5,418 nt of DNA, from the NCBI GenBank assembly GCA_036502005.1, contig DASXZH010000088.1, positions 1 to 5,418 of the forward strand. Direction: 5' to 3'. The notes under the pieces were generated by a model. The model ran no database searches. It had not been told where the DNA came from and was given only the letters and a program-made list of their open reading frames with translations. Shown here piece after piece: positions 1 through 5,291 of the stretch. The position numbers were made by a program, and so were the translations under genes. The DNA comes from DASXZH01 sp036502005 (GTDB lineage Bacteria; Armatimonadota; Fimbriimonadia; Fimbriimonadales; Fimbriimonadaceae). Each line of letters opens with the position of its first letter. The first letter of the stretch is position 1.

Positions 1-1
1 G

Positions 2-94
2 CTTGTTTCCTTTATGAAGTACGACCTCGGATACATTGATCTGGAAGAGAAAACCCTGCAACCGCTCCAAAATCCATTTGGGCTAAAGGTGTAA
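2..94 (+). CDS. IS481-like transposase (integrase core), C-terminal fragment
   Basis: Frame 2 is open from the window start to TAA at 92-94 and gives 30 residues, with the motif VSFMKYDLGYIDLEE (residues 2-16) followed by L-Q-P-L-x-N-P-F-G (19-27). This tail, with its [FM]xYDLGY/F block and a Pro-rich NPFG close to the C-terminus, is what I recognise from IS481-family DDE transposases, whose catalytic core would lie to the left of the window. The stop codon sits inside the first copy of the 20-bp end repeat. Beyond it the same frame stays open to TGA at 170-172 (PMCPERFVTHVSGM...). Relatives may run further into that sequence, so the TAA could be a shortened end, though I cannot establish this here. 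The gene is partial at the 5' side. Confidence 0.7.
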   Translation, partial: LVSFMKYDLGYIDLEEKTLQPLQNPFGLKV

Positions 95-109
95 CCTATG
101 TGTCCGGAA
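90..109 (+). repeat. IS end repeat, copy 1 (20 bp)
   Basis: The sequence is TGTAACCTATGTGTCCGGAA. It matches copy 2 (115-134) at 19 of 20 positions, the difference being T versus C at position 8. It overlaps the last codon and stop codon of the transposase. Start-to-start spacing to copy 2 is 25 bp. Confidence 0.85.
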
Positions 110-114
110 CGATT

Positions 115-134
115 TGTAACCCATGTGTCCGGAA
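115..134 (+). repeat. IS end repeat, copy 2 (20 bp), probable outer end of the element
   Basis: The sequence is TGTAACCCATGTGTCCGGAA, a direct repeat of 90-109. It is the last element-like sequence before the tRNA 3' end at 151, so the element border probably lies at or just after 134. The 16 bp between them (135-150) contain no further copy. In this family, tandem end repeats are plausible transposase-binding sites. Confidence 0.8.
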
Positions 135-150
135 TGCACCCAAGAGGGAT

Positions 151-225
151 TGGTAGCGGCGAATGGACTTGAACCATCGACCTTACGGGTATGAACCGTT
201 TGCTCTACCACTGAGCTACGCCGCC
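151..225 (-). tRNA. tRNA-Met (CAT), elongator type, CCA encoded
   Basis: The minus strand folds into a 75-nt cloverleaf. The acceptor arm GGCGGCG pairs with CGCCGCT (G1-U72 wobble), followed by discriminator A and an encoded CCA. The D arm is GCTC/GAGC with an AGTGGTA loop. The anticodon loop TTCATAC has CAT at 191-193 on the plus strand. The variable loop is AGGTC, and the T arm is GATGG/CCATT with loop TTCAAGT. The anticodon stem is AACGG/CCGTA with an A27-A43 mismatch. It lacks the three G-C pairs of initiator tRNAs and their 1-72 mismatch, and the ACGGTTCATACCCGT core resembles the Bacillus elongator tRNA-Met, so elongator Met is preferred over initiator or Ile2 (lysidine). It lies 59 bp downstream of the acetyltransferase on the same strand, and no convincing separate promoter was seen. 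Its 3' end faces the IS. Confidence 0.95.
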
Positions 226-284
226 ATTTGATTCGGAAGAGATTTTGACACACTTAGCGTTGGTTTAACCGACAAAAGAAGCCT

Positions 285-812
285 TTAAGGTTTGCGAATA
301 GAGAAGAGGCTCAAATCGAAGCCGTAATATTCATCGGTTTGGCCGACATAGCTCATCCCAATCCGTTTAGTCACATTTGCCGACCTTGTATTCTCGGCGA
401 AAAGGACGGCCAAAATCTCTTTCAATCCCAACTGGTTAAAGCCGTAAGCAAGGGCGGCGCGCGCCCCTTCCGTGGCGTAGCCACGGCCCCACTGCGAACG
501 CGGCAAATGCCAACCGATTTCGATGTTTTCGGAGTCGGGAAGCGCCTTTAGCAGGATGACGGCCACGAGTTCGCCGGTATCCCGGAGGCGCATCGCCCAA
601 TTTCCGTACGGCGAGTCTTTATATCTTTCAATAACTGTGGCCAGCCTCTCGCGCTGGGCTTCAATATCGGGAACGATCCCGCTGCCGCCAAGGTAGCGCA
701 TCACCTCGGGATCACTGTAGAGGGTGAAAGCTTCTTCCGCATCTTCAATGCGCCACTTTCGGCCAATCAGGCGTTCGGTTTCCAAAACGAAGTCATAGTT
801 GGGCTCGCTCAT
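285..812 (-). CDS. GNAT family N-acetyltransferase, RimJ/RimL type
   Basis: This is a 175-residue single-domain acetyltransferase of the Acetyltransf_3 (RimJ/RimL-like) group, expected to move the acetyl group of acetyl-CoA to an amine on a protein N-terminus or small molecule in the cytoplasm. Family signs are the opening ETERLIGRKW (11-20) and DPEVMRYLGG (34-43). The central strand pair has AMRLRDTGELVAVILL (73-88). The acetyl-CoA pyrophosphate loop is SQWGRGYATEG (106-116), and motif B is NTRSANVTKRIGM (141-153). Length is normal for the family. The start ATG (812-810) overlaps the TGA of the upstream isomerase (ATGA), and a purine-rich GGGTGG sits about 7 nt before it, so translation is probably coupled. 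The substrate cannot be predicted, and a link to the sugar genes is only positional. Confidence 0.9.
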   Translation of the reverse strand: MSEPNYDFVLETERLIGRKWRIEDAEEAFTLYSDPEVMRYLGGSGIVPDIEAQRERLATVIERYKDSPYGNWAMRLRDTGELVAVILLKALPDSENIEIGWHLPRSQWGRGYATEGARAALAYGFNQLGLKEILAVLFAENTRSANVTKRIGMSYVGQTDEYYGFDLSLFSIRKP

Positions 813-1669
813 TTTGAACCACCCAAAATTGCGTCCATGGCGTTCGAAGTGTTGGCGATCCTCACCTCTGGAAAATACTTATAGCCTGGAATCATCTCAG
901 CAACGACTGGGCCGTCATAGCGGATCTCTTTCAGGGCGGCCATCACTTCAGGCCAATCTACGTCGCCTTCCAGAAGGTCGACAAATCCGTCTGCAGTGCC
1001 AACCGATTTTCTAAAGTCTTTAAAATGCACGCCGACGACTCTTCGGCCCAGAATCCGAAGCCAATCCTCTGCGTAGCCATAAGGTGCAATGTTTCCTACA
1101 TCGACGTAAGCCCCAATCCACGGGCTGCCGAATCCATCGATAAAGCTGGCCATCTCCAATGGGCTCAACAGGAATTTGTTCCAAACGTTTTCAATGCCCA
1201 AGCAAACGTGCGCTTCCGCTGCGGCAATCAAGGCCTGCTGTATCCCTGCTTCAGCATTTGCATAGACCTCGGCGTAAGACTGGGCAGGGCGGTCCGGTTG
1301 AAAGAAAATATCTACAGATCCCGGAATAAATAGAAGCGTGGAGCAGCCTAGCCAGCGGGTGATTTGCACCATCTTTTGCACATCCTCCAGTGCTTGCTTG
1401 CGCGAAACTTGGCTGGAATCACCTAGCGATCTGGACCAATAAAGCCCACTGGCGACACTCGCTACCTTAACGCCGGTCCGGTCAGCTTCGGCCAAAATCT
1501 TCTTGCAAAACGCCTCGTCAGAGGAAAGATTGAGAGCACCAGTCTCGCCAATGGCCAACTCTACGGCAGGGAAGTGGTGTTTCTTTGCCAACTCCAAAAA
1601 CGCGATGGGATCGAGCGCATTTTCCAATCCACCGGGGGCAGACCAATAGTTGAGAGATTTCAGGAGCAT
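809..1669 (-). CDS. Sugar phosphate isomerase/epimerase (xylose isomerase-like TIM barrel)
   Basis: The 286-residue protein belongs to the AP endonuclease 2 / xylose isomerase-like TIM-barrel superfamily, which contains hexulose and ketose 3-epimerases, inosose dehydratase (IolE) and hexulose-6-phosphate isomerases. The four metal ligands expected of these enzymes are visible at strand ends: Glu160 in LGIENVW, Asp190 in AYVDVGN, His215 in VGVHFKDF and Glu258 in VVAEMIPG. The typical GDVDWPEVMAAL segment (235-246) precedes the last strand. No signal peptide is seen, so it should be cytoplasmic. It is the first gene of a minus-strand operon with the acetyltransferase and diverges from a Gfo/Idh/MocA dehydrogenase 41 bp away, a pairing typical of polyol or inositol-type oxidation routes. 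The ATG at 1669-1667 has only a distant GGAAGG 13 nt upstream. The family is secure but the exact substrate is not. Confidence 0.9.
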   Translation of the reverse strand: MLLKSLNYWSAPGGLENALDPIAFLELAKKHHFPAVELAIGETGALNLSSDEAFCKKILAEADRTGVKVASVASGLYWSRSLGDSSQVSRKQALEDVQKMVQITRWLGCSTLLFIPGSVDIFFQPDRPAQSYAEVYANAEAGIQQALIAAAEAHVCLGIENVWNKFLLSPLEMASFIDGFGSPWIGAYVDVGNIAPYGYAEDWLRILGRRVVGVHFKDFRKSVGTADGFVDLLEGDVDWPEVMAALKEIRYDGPVVAEMIPGYKYFPEVRIANTSNAMDAILGGSK

Positions 1670-1673
1670 AAAG

Positions 1674-1702
1674 CTGACTCTACCTTCCCGAAGGCTGGTA
1701 AT
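1674..1702 (+). promoter_or_regulatory. Candidate sigma70-type promoter for the Gfo/Idh/MocA gene
   Basis: CTGACT (1674-1679) and GGTAAT (1697-1702) are separated by 17 bp, and each matches 4 of 6 consensus bases. Transcription would start around 1709-1711, at or next to the GTG codon, implying a leaderless or nearly leaderless mRNA. A second reading uses TAATTT (1699-1704) with a 19-bp spacer. The assignment rests on pattern only and is weak. Confidence 0.3.
1683..1694. promoter_or_regulatory. Short palindrome in the divergent spacer (possible operator)
   Basis: CCTTCCCGAAGG has perfect 5-bp arms (CCTTC/GAAGG) around a central CC and lies near the middle of the 41-bp space between the divergent epimerase and dehydrogenase genes. 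It would overlap the spacer of the candidate promoter at 1674-1702, a plausible place for a shared operator. The GGAAGG on the minus strand could instead act as a distant Shine-Dalgarno sequence for the epimerase. The palindrome is short enough to be chance. Confidence 0.25.
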
Positions 1703-1710
1703 TTCTCTCC

Positions 1711-2694
1711 GTGTCTATTACTCGCATCGGGTTAATCGGCTGTGGTTTCATGGGCCGCATGCACGCCAACGTTTATAAGCAACTTCCAACGGCCAAACTG
1801 GTCGCTTGTGTGGATAAAAATGAGGAAACTCGTTCCAAATACCTCGAAGAATTTGGATTGATGGCCTACGCCACGCTGGAAGAGATGCTTGCTGGCGAAG
1901 AATTGGACGCCATCGATATCTGCCTGCCCACTTATTTGCACAAAGATTTCTCGGTTCGGGCGCTTGAGGCAGGAAAGCATGCCTTCTGCGAAAAGCCAAT
2001 GGCGATGAATTTGGCAGAAGCGGACGAAATGATCGCCGCTCGGGACCGCTCTGGCAAGGCCCTCATGATTGGCCACTGTATTCGCTTTTGGCCCGAGTAC
2101 GCACTGCTTAAGCAGATCGCGGAGGATGGGCGATATGGACAACTTCTATCTCTAAACTTGACCAGATTGGCCCAGTTTCCAAGCTGGTCCGCCGACAACT
2201 GGCTGGCTGACGAAACCAAAGCTGGGGGTGGCGTCCTGGATATGCACATCCACGATACCGATTTTGCTTTGTACCTTCTTGGCCAGCCATCGCACATTTC
2301 TTCGGTCGGGAACGTGGATGAAAAGGGCCCTTCTTATGCATCCACAACGTTCTCTTATCCAAACTCTTTTGTGCACCTGGAGGGGGGCTGGAACTTCCCG
2401 GCTGAGACCCCTTTCCGAATGACCTTCCGGGCTAATTTTGAGAGTGGGGCAGTTTTTATGGATGGTGGCCCGATGACCATCTACGAAGAAGGAAAAAAGC
2501 CCTTTACGCCCGAGTTTAAGAAAATGGAAGCCCAGGGCGGGGGCAACCTATCCGATTTAGGCGGCTATTATCTGGAGCTCGAATATTTTGTGGACCGGAT
2601 TCAAAAAGGCCTGCCGCTGGAAGTTGTAACTGCTGAGTCTTCGCGTGAGACCCTAAAGATGGTGTTGGAAGAGATAAGGCAAATTAAGGGCTAG
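1711..2694 (+). CDS. Gfo/Idh/MocA family NAD(P)-dependent oxidoreductase
   Basis: The 327-residue cytoplasmic protein has the usual size and two-domain order of Gfo/Idh/MocA sugar dehydrogenases. The N-terminal Rossmann fold shows RIGLIGCGFMGRMHA (5-19, the GxGxxG loop), and Asp35 in CVDKNEE at the end of strand 2 favours NAD(H). EKPMAMN (94-100) supplies the conserved Lys95. The C-terminal domain carries AGGGVLDMHIHDTD (171-184), giving the expected catalytic Asp177 and His181. These enzymes oxidise or reduce a hydroxyl of inositols, pyranoses or related polyols. The divergent epimerase suggests a shared pathway. The start is GTG. The bases just before it (1703-1710) are pyrimidines with no Shine-Dalgarno sequence, and the nearest purine tract, GAAGG, is 16 nt away. 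An upstream start would run into the divergent gene's leader. The specific substrate is unknown. Confidence 0.93.
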   Translation: MSITRIGLIGCGFMGRMHANVYKQLPTAKLVACVDKNEETRSKYLEEFGLMAYATLEEMLAGEELDAIDICLPTYLHKDFSVRALEAGKHAFCEKPMAMNLAEADEMIAARDRSGKALMIGHCIRFWPEYALLKQIAEDGRYGQLLSLNLTRLAQFPSWSADNWLADETKAGGGVLDMHIHDTDFALYLLGQPSHISSVGNVDEKGPSYASTTFSYPNSFVHLEGGWNFPAETPFRMTFRANFESGAVFMDGGPMTIYEEGKKPFTPEFKKMEAQGGGNLSDLGGYYLELEYFVDRIQKGLPLEVVTAESSRETLKMVLEEIRQIKG

Positions 2695-2717
2695 GTCTGC
2701 GCTGGAGTGTCGGGAGC

Positions 2718-3692
2718 TTAGTTCACTCCAACTTCCAGCAATACGGCCTCGCCTTCGGGCTTAAATTCGCTTATCCCTGCAGCCGCCAGAAGAAAATAGA
2801 CTTGACCTTGGCTAAAACGGTAACTCTCTCCCCCAAAAGTAAGAGTCCCATTTCCTTCAACACAGATAACAACCCTTGGTAAGCCAGGAGCGCCGACCTT
2901 AAACGAAGAGTTAGCCATATGTCGCCAGAGCGTAAAAAACTCGCAATCAAAAACTCGCTCCGTGATCGGACTTTCAACCAGGGGAACCACGGGCCCAACC
3001 GCCCCCATTTCAAAATCAGTCACGGCTATGCCTTTCTCAATGTGGAGCTCTCGGGTTAGGCCGGTTTTGGCGTCTACCCGATCCCAATCGAATAGCCGAA
3101 AAGTTACATCGCTATTTTGTTGAACCTCAAAAATCACCACCCCGCCACCGAGGGCGTGAACGGTTCCGGCCCTCAAGAACACACCGTCCCCAACTTTGGG
3201 AAGGAAGCTCGCCAAGATCTTGTTCGCCGAACCGGCACTCATCGCGGCGAGATCACTTGCCTTAGTGCCTGGTTGAACGCCGGCAAAGATGCTGCTATCT
3301 GGCTCTGCTTCCAGCACGACCCACGCTTCGGTCTTTCCAAACTCGCCTGCCGGTAAGTAGTCTTCGTCGTTATCGCTGGGGTGAACTTGAACCGAGAGCA
3401 TTTCTCGGGCATCAAGGAATTTGAGAAGCAAAGGATATCGGCTATATTTCGCGGCTAAATCACCCAAGTAGAGGTCCGGCGATTCCTGAATCAACTCGCT
3501 GAGTTTTCGGCCCTCTAACGCGCCGTTTGCGACCACACTGGGAAAGTCATCGCGGTCGCTTAGTATCCACGCCTCACCAACCGGCATATCGGCGGGCAGA
3601 TTCATATGGAGAACACTGGCAAGCTTTCTGCCTCCCCAAAGGCGGTATTGGAAGATCGGTTCGATGAGGAGGGGATAGATGCTTAATGACAC
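2718..3692 (-). CDS. manA: Mannose-6-phosphate isomerase, type I (short form)
   Basis: The 324-residue enzyme should interconvert mannose-6-phosphate and fructose-6-phosphate with a bound zinc, feeding mannose into glycolysis or supplying mannose-6-P for GDP-mannose. Visible signatures are RLWGGRKL (17-24), VGEAW (38-42), PLLLKFLDAREMLSVQVHPSD (87-107) with zinc ligands Gln102 and His104, GKTEAW with Glu122, and AGTVHALGGG with His179. The catalytic arginine is Arg199 in QQNSDVTFRLFDW. A cupin-like C-terminal domain follows (about 245-322). The length matches the short Bacillus-type enzyme rather than the roughly 390-residue enteric form. The start is GTG (3692-3690). An in-frame TAA just upstream (3707-3705) leaves no ATG alternative ahead of the conserved core, and no Shine-Dalgarno sequence is evident. 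It converges on the dehydrogenase and follows a small membrane protein gene by 52 bp, possibly in one transcript. Confidence 0.94.
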   Translation of the reverse strand: MSLSIYPLLIEPIFQYRLWGGRKLASVLHMNLPADMPVGEAWILSDRDDFPSVVANGALEGRKLSELIQESPDLYLGDLAAKYSRYPLLLKFLDAREMLSVQVHPSDNDEDYLPAGEFGKTEAWVVLEAEPDSSIFAGVQPGTKASDLAAMSAGSANKILASFLPKVGDGVFLRAGTVHALGGGVVIFEVQQNSDVTFRLFDWDRVDAKTGLTRELHIEKGIAVTDFEMGAVGPVVPLVESPITERVFDCEFFTLWRHMANSSFKVGAPGLPRVVICVEGNGTLTFGGESYRFSQGQVYFLLAAAGISEFKPEGEAVLLEVGVN

Positions 3693-3744
3693 TTCACTTT
3701 GTTTTTACTCGGAACTTGTATTGAAGCGCTCGCATACGACATGC

Positions 3745-4047
3745 CTATTCCCGGGGCGGCTCCCTTAGCCAAGACGCACAATACAGAACTCCGATTCCAA
3801 TTCCTCCCAAAAGGACCGCCGCGCAAACAAACCAAGGCAAAATGTTGTTTTGAAAATCATGGTCTTCCTTCGTTAATGGGTCAGCGATCATCATTGGTAC
3901 TTGAAGGAAGAAACCGACTGCTGCTAGGAAAAGAAGTACCCAGCCCAGGGGGGACAACGCGGCCCCGTCGATGCTATATTTCCTTGCCAAAAACGACGTG
4001 AAAATTGCTGTAAACGGTATCGACACAATAAAGATCAAACAGACCAA
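3745..4047 (-). CDS. Small hypothetical membrane protein, three predicted helices
   Basis: I do not recognise a family. The 100-residue product has three hydrophobic stretches long enough to span the membrane: about 2-20 (VCLIFIVSIPFTAIFTSFL), 34-54 (LGWVLLFLAAVGFFLQ...) and 69-90 (ILPWFVCAAVLLGGIGIGVLY). The linkers ARKYSIDGAALS and ADPLTKEDHDFQNN are polar, and the tail SWLREPPRE is charged. This pattern and its position 52 bp ahead of manA on the same strand support a real gene. The start is uncertain. The frame opens after TAG at 4071-4069 and contains no ATG near its beginning. TTG at 4047 is the best choice, with GGGAG 12 nt upstream. The untranslated in-frame stretch before it would read RREYEKE, which looks like protein, so the true N-terminus may be lost or frameshifted. 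The opposite-strand reading frame here is a less protein-like shadow. Confidence 0.6.
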   Translation of the reverse strand: MVCLIFIVSIPFTAIFTSFLARKYSIDGAALSPLGWVLLFLAAVGFFLQVPMMIADPLTKEDHDFQNNILPWFVCAAVLLGGIGIGVLYCASWLREPPRE

Positions 4048-4108
4048 TTCTTTTTCGTACTCCCTTCGCTATGACGCGACGCGTAACGCGGAAGTCACCC
4101 TTCAAGCT

Positions 4109-4130
4109 TAAGGCCAAGCCTGGAGCCTTA
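4109..4130. repeat. Inverted repeat in the 142-bp divergent spacer
   Basis: TAAGGC (4109-4114) and GCCTTA (4125-4130) form 6-bp perfect arms around a 10-base loop. It lies between the candidate minus-strand promoter and the membrane-protein gene, so it could be a leader hairpin or a regulator site. Apart from this and that promoter I see nothing definite in 4048-4189. No T-run follows it, so a terminator is unlikely. Confidence 0.3.
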
Positions 4131-4142
4131 GACTCCGTACGC

Positions 4143-4172
4143 AGAATACTGGGCGCAACGGATGACTCTCAA
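4143..4172 (-). promoter_or_regulatory. Candidate promoter for the membrane protein-manA pair
   Basis: On the minus strand TTGAGA (4172-4167, 5 of 6 consensus bases) and TATTCT (4148-4143, 4 of 6) are 18 bp apart. Transcription would begin near 4136 and give a leader of roughly 90 nt before the TTG at 4047. The position between divergent genes is sensible, but the call rests on pattern alone. Confidence 0.35.
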
Positions 4173-4189
4173 CCCATTTCCAGGTAGAA

Positions 4190-5137
4190 ATGAACTCTAT
4201 GTTCATTTTGCTGCCCATCCTTAGTCTCGCCGTGTCTTCCGTCTCGCGTGCTCCGGATATGCAAAAACTGAAGACGGAAATGGATGCCGTCTGCGCTGGC
4301 TTCCATGGCCGGATGGGATATTACGTCAAGAATCTGAAAACCGGTGAGTCGATCGGCCTCCGACAGGATGAGCAATTCCCCTCCGCTTCCACGATTAAAA
4401 CCGCGATCATGATCGAGGCGATCAATCAGATCGAGGAAGGGAAGCTGAAGTGGACCGATAAGCTGCCAATCCCGCCGAAAAGCCAGCGAGAAGTAAGTCT
4501 TTGGACCGGTTATCTTGAGGAAGGAAGCAAGGTTGATATCGAGGGTCTTGTTAATCTCATGATGAACGTCAGCGACAATACCGCTGCGATCCTCCTTTCC
4601 GACAAAGTAGGAGTAGAAAACATCGAGAAGCGCATGCTCGGTTGGGGACTGCAAAACACGGCCTGCACGATTCACGTCCCGGACAGCAATACGCGCCTGA
4701 AAGCACTGCACGAAAAATGGCAGAACATGGGCGTCGCTTCCCCTGGCGACATGGGAAATATTCTGGAACGGCTTTACCGGATGACAGCGGCCAAGTCCCG
4801 CGGCGCTTCCGAGCGCATGCTCAGAATCATGAACCACGAATATTGGGATGATCGTTTTAACAGCGAGATCCCTCCGGGGGTCTTCGTTTGTTCAAAGGTC
4901 GGCTCTTTGAATGAAAGCCGAAGCGATATCGCCATCGTCTATGGGTCCACTCCTTATATCATCACCGCCTATACAGGCGAGGGCAAAGACCAATCTTGGA
5001 GCTTTAAGAACGAAGCCGAATTGGCCTTGCGCCAGCTTGGTAGCCTGGCCTGGAGGAACCTCGAGCCAAGAAATCCCTATACGCCTCCAGAGGATCAGGA
5101 TGATTGGCAAAGCACCGGCGCCGGCATCGGGGGGTAG
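4190..5137 (+). CDS. Exported class A beta-lactamase-like serine hydrolase
   Basis: The 315-residue protein belongs to the class A beta-lactamase/DD-peptidase fold (beta-lactamase2 type). Nucleophile motif S67-T-I-K70 lies in FPSASTIKTAIM, S128-D-N130 in MNVSDNTAAILL, and the third motif is K236-V-G-S239 rather than KTG. Spacings of 61 and 108 residues between motifs are close to those of true class A enzymes, and SRSDIAIVYG (243-252) matches the strand after the KTG box. The ExxLN of the omega loop is missing: the equivalent region reads IHVPDSNTRL (161-170), where Asp165 is the nearest acid. Efficient beta-lactam hydrolysis is therefore doubtful, and a peptidase, esterase or penicillin-binding role is possible. 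The N-terminus (FILLPILSLAVSSVSRA, 5-21) looks like a signal peptide but lacks Lys/Arg before the hydrophobic core. ATG 4190 follows AGGTAG closely; Met4 is an alternative. The C-terminal tail (290-315) is Pro/Asp/Gly-rich and probably disordered. Confidence 0.88.
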   Translation: MNSMFILLPILSLAVSSVSRAPDMQKLKTEMDAVCAGFHGRMGYYVKNLKTGESIGLRQDEQFPSASTIKTAIMIEAINQIEEGKLKWTDKLPIPPKSQREVSLWTGYLEEGSKVDIEGLVNLMMNVSDNTAAILLSDKVGVENIEKRMLGWGLQNTACTIHVPDSNTRLKALHEKWQNMGVASPGDMGNILERLYRMTAAKSRGASERMLRIMNHEYWDDRFNSEIPPGVFVCSKVGSLNESRSDIAIVYGSTPYIITAYTGEGKDQSWSFKNEAELALRQLGSLAWRNLEPRNPYTPPEDQDDWQSTGAGIGG

Positions 5138-5158
5138 CTTGGCTTGCAGGTCCTAAAT

Positions 5159-5185
5159 CGTGGAGCCATATTGCCACGGCTTTTT
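5159..5185 (+). terminator. Probable intrinsic terminator after the beta-lactamase-like gene
   Basis: CGTGG (5159-5163) pairs with CCACG (5174-5178) across a 10-base loop, followed by GC and five T residues, then C and TT. It begins 21 bp after the stop codon. The stem is short, and an alternative AGCC/GGCT pairing is available, so strength is uncertain. Confidence 0.5.
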
Positions 5186-5192
5186 CTTCGGG

Positions 5193-5282
5193 GCCTCCCC
5201 CCGGTTCGCACGAGCCATCGAACGGGTTACCCCCTTGAACCCCCTCTGAATGGGTTGGACACCACCCCTCAGGCGAGAGGGG
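5193..5282. repeat. GC-rich, hairpin-rich intergenic repeat, copy A
   Basis: This non-coding stretch is dominated by C-runs on the plus strand and contains several small inverted repeats. GTTCG (5204-5208) pairs with CGAAC (5219-5223). AACCC (5238-5242) can pair with GGGTT on either side (5224-5228 or 5252-5256). CCCCTC (5265-5270) pairs with GAGGGG (5277-5282) around AGGCGA. Its left edge, GCCT plus a C-run then GGTTCGC (5193-5209), closely matches the left edge of copy B at 5336-5351. The overlapping minus-strand reading frame (start 5285) has low-complexity, shadow-like content and no support as a gene. I read it as one of a dispersed intergenic repeat family. Confidence 0.45.
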
Positions 5283-5291
5283 CATAGGCGT

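Larger units (their letters stand above)
1..134 (+). mobile_element. 3' end of an IS481-like insertion sequence, cut by the window edge
   Basis: The segment holds the last codons of a transposase followed by a non-coding end with two direct copies of a 20-bp sequence (90-109 and 115-134). From family knowledge, IS481-type elements with this kind of C-terminus often carry repeated TGTAACC.ATGTGTCCGG blocks near their ends. The element seems to end at or near 134, only 16 bp from the encoded CCA of the tRNA gene. The left end is outside the window, so I cannot tell whether it is intact, and no target duplication can be checked. Confidence 0.65.

Noticed and set aside
245..250. TTGACA on the plus strand upstream of the tRNA region
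   Set aside because: It matches the -35 consensus, but no -10-like hexamer lies 16-18 bp downstream, and it would transcribe antisense to the acetyltransferase.
226..284. Dedicated promoter for the tRNA in the spacer upstream of it
   Set aside because: TTGTCG is present on the minus strand but no acceptable -10 box follows at normal spacing. Read-through from the upstream operon is equally likely.
1732..2142. Minus-strand frames (136, 83, 121, 84 and 74 residues) within the Gfo/Idh/MocA gene
   Set aside because: They are antisense to a gene with complete family motifs, overlap one another in different frames and show no protein signatures.
3699..4001. 100-residue plus-strand frame opposite the small membrane protein
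   Set aside because: The translation is mixed polar/Pro-rich without recognisable features, while the minus strand gives three clean hydrophobic helices.
4169..4837. 222-residue minus-strand open frame inside the beta-lactamase-like gene
   Set aside because: It is fully antisense to a gene with clear SxxK, SDN and KVG motifs, and its translation shows no domain or membrane pattern. It is a shadow frame.
5004..5285. 93-residue minus-strand frame running from the repeat region into the beta-lactamase-like gene
   Set aside because: It starts in hairpin-rich repeat DNA and ends antisense to a well-supported gene. Its composition (Gly/Pro/Arg-rich) follows the repeats.
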